Of a DNA stretch of 5,767 nucleotides, positions 5,761 through 5,767 are shown one piece after another; positions within the stretch are counted from its first letter, which is position 1; the number at the start of each line of letters is the position of its first letter. The DNA comes from an uncultured Eubacteriales bacterium. Lineage in GTDB: Bacteria; Bacillota; Clostridia; Oscillospirales; Ruminococcaceae. Made by a program: the position numbers and the translations under genes. The DNA is taken from the NCBI GenBank assembly GCA_959605275.1, contig CAUHFD010000181.1:1-5767 (forward strand), written 5' to 3'. The notes under the pieces are model-generated. The model had not been told where the DNA came from. It worked only from the letters and a program-made list of their open reading frames with translations, and ran no database searches.

Positions 5761-5767
5761 AATACCA

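Larger units (their letters stand above)
5525..5767. other. Gene-free region downstream of the regulator
   Basis: No believable gene lies here. The 63-codon rightward frame at 5544-5735 begins inside a hairpin, has no ribosome binding site and shows no recognisable domain. The region holds the post-regulator hairpin, an operator candidate and a rightward promoter at its end, so it is best read as the control region of the next gene outside the window. Confidence 0.6.

Overview
The window looks like a piece of a Gram-positive, low-to-moderate GC genome of the Firmicutes, most likely a gut or anaerobic Clostridia relative. This rests on the consensus-like sigma-A promoters, AGGAG-type ribosome binding sites, a large serine recombinase of the type common on clostridial integrative elements, and a glycoside phosphorylase paired with a LacI-family regulator. 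The exact species cannot be told from the sequence.

Left part (1-1650): the N-terminal 489 residues of a large serine recombinase read leftwards from a TTG codon at 1469 and run off the left edge. It has its own extended -10 promoter (1579-1606). A possible tiny ORF lies just upstream and in frame with it. A strong hairpin with a U-tract (1610-1646) insulates the recombinase from the gene to its right. The recombinase is probably the end of an integrated mobile element, with the boundary somewhere between about 1480 and 1860.

Middle part (1862-4096): a complete 744-residue GH94 glycoside phosphorylase also reads leftwards. It should split an imported beta-linked disaccharide with phosphate in the cytoplasm. 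The 400-bp gap to its right (4097-4495) is rich in signals. It holds a structured leader, a perfect 15-bp inverted repeat that encodes a full-consensus promoter on both strands at once, a CG-centred operator candidate, and a second promoter close to the regulator gene.

Right part (4496-5767): a complete LacI/GalR-family repressor reads rightwards. It is followed by a hairpin lacking a U-tract and then by gene-free DNA carrying a second operator candidate and a promoter that fires rightwards out of the window. The likely logic, which is inference, is a divergent sugar-use locus: the LacI protein senses a sugar and controls the GH94 phosphorylase and the operon beginning just past the right edge, plausibly a transporter.

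No CRISPR, tRNA, rRNA or clearly new defence-type system was seen. The most unusual item is the palindromic two-way promoter.
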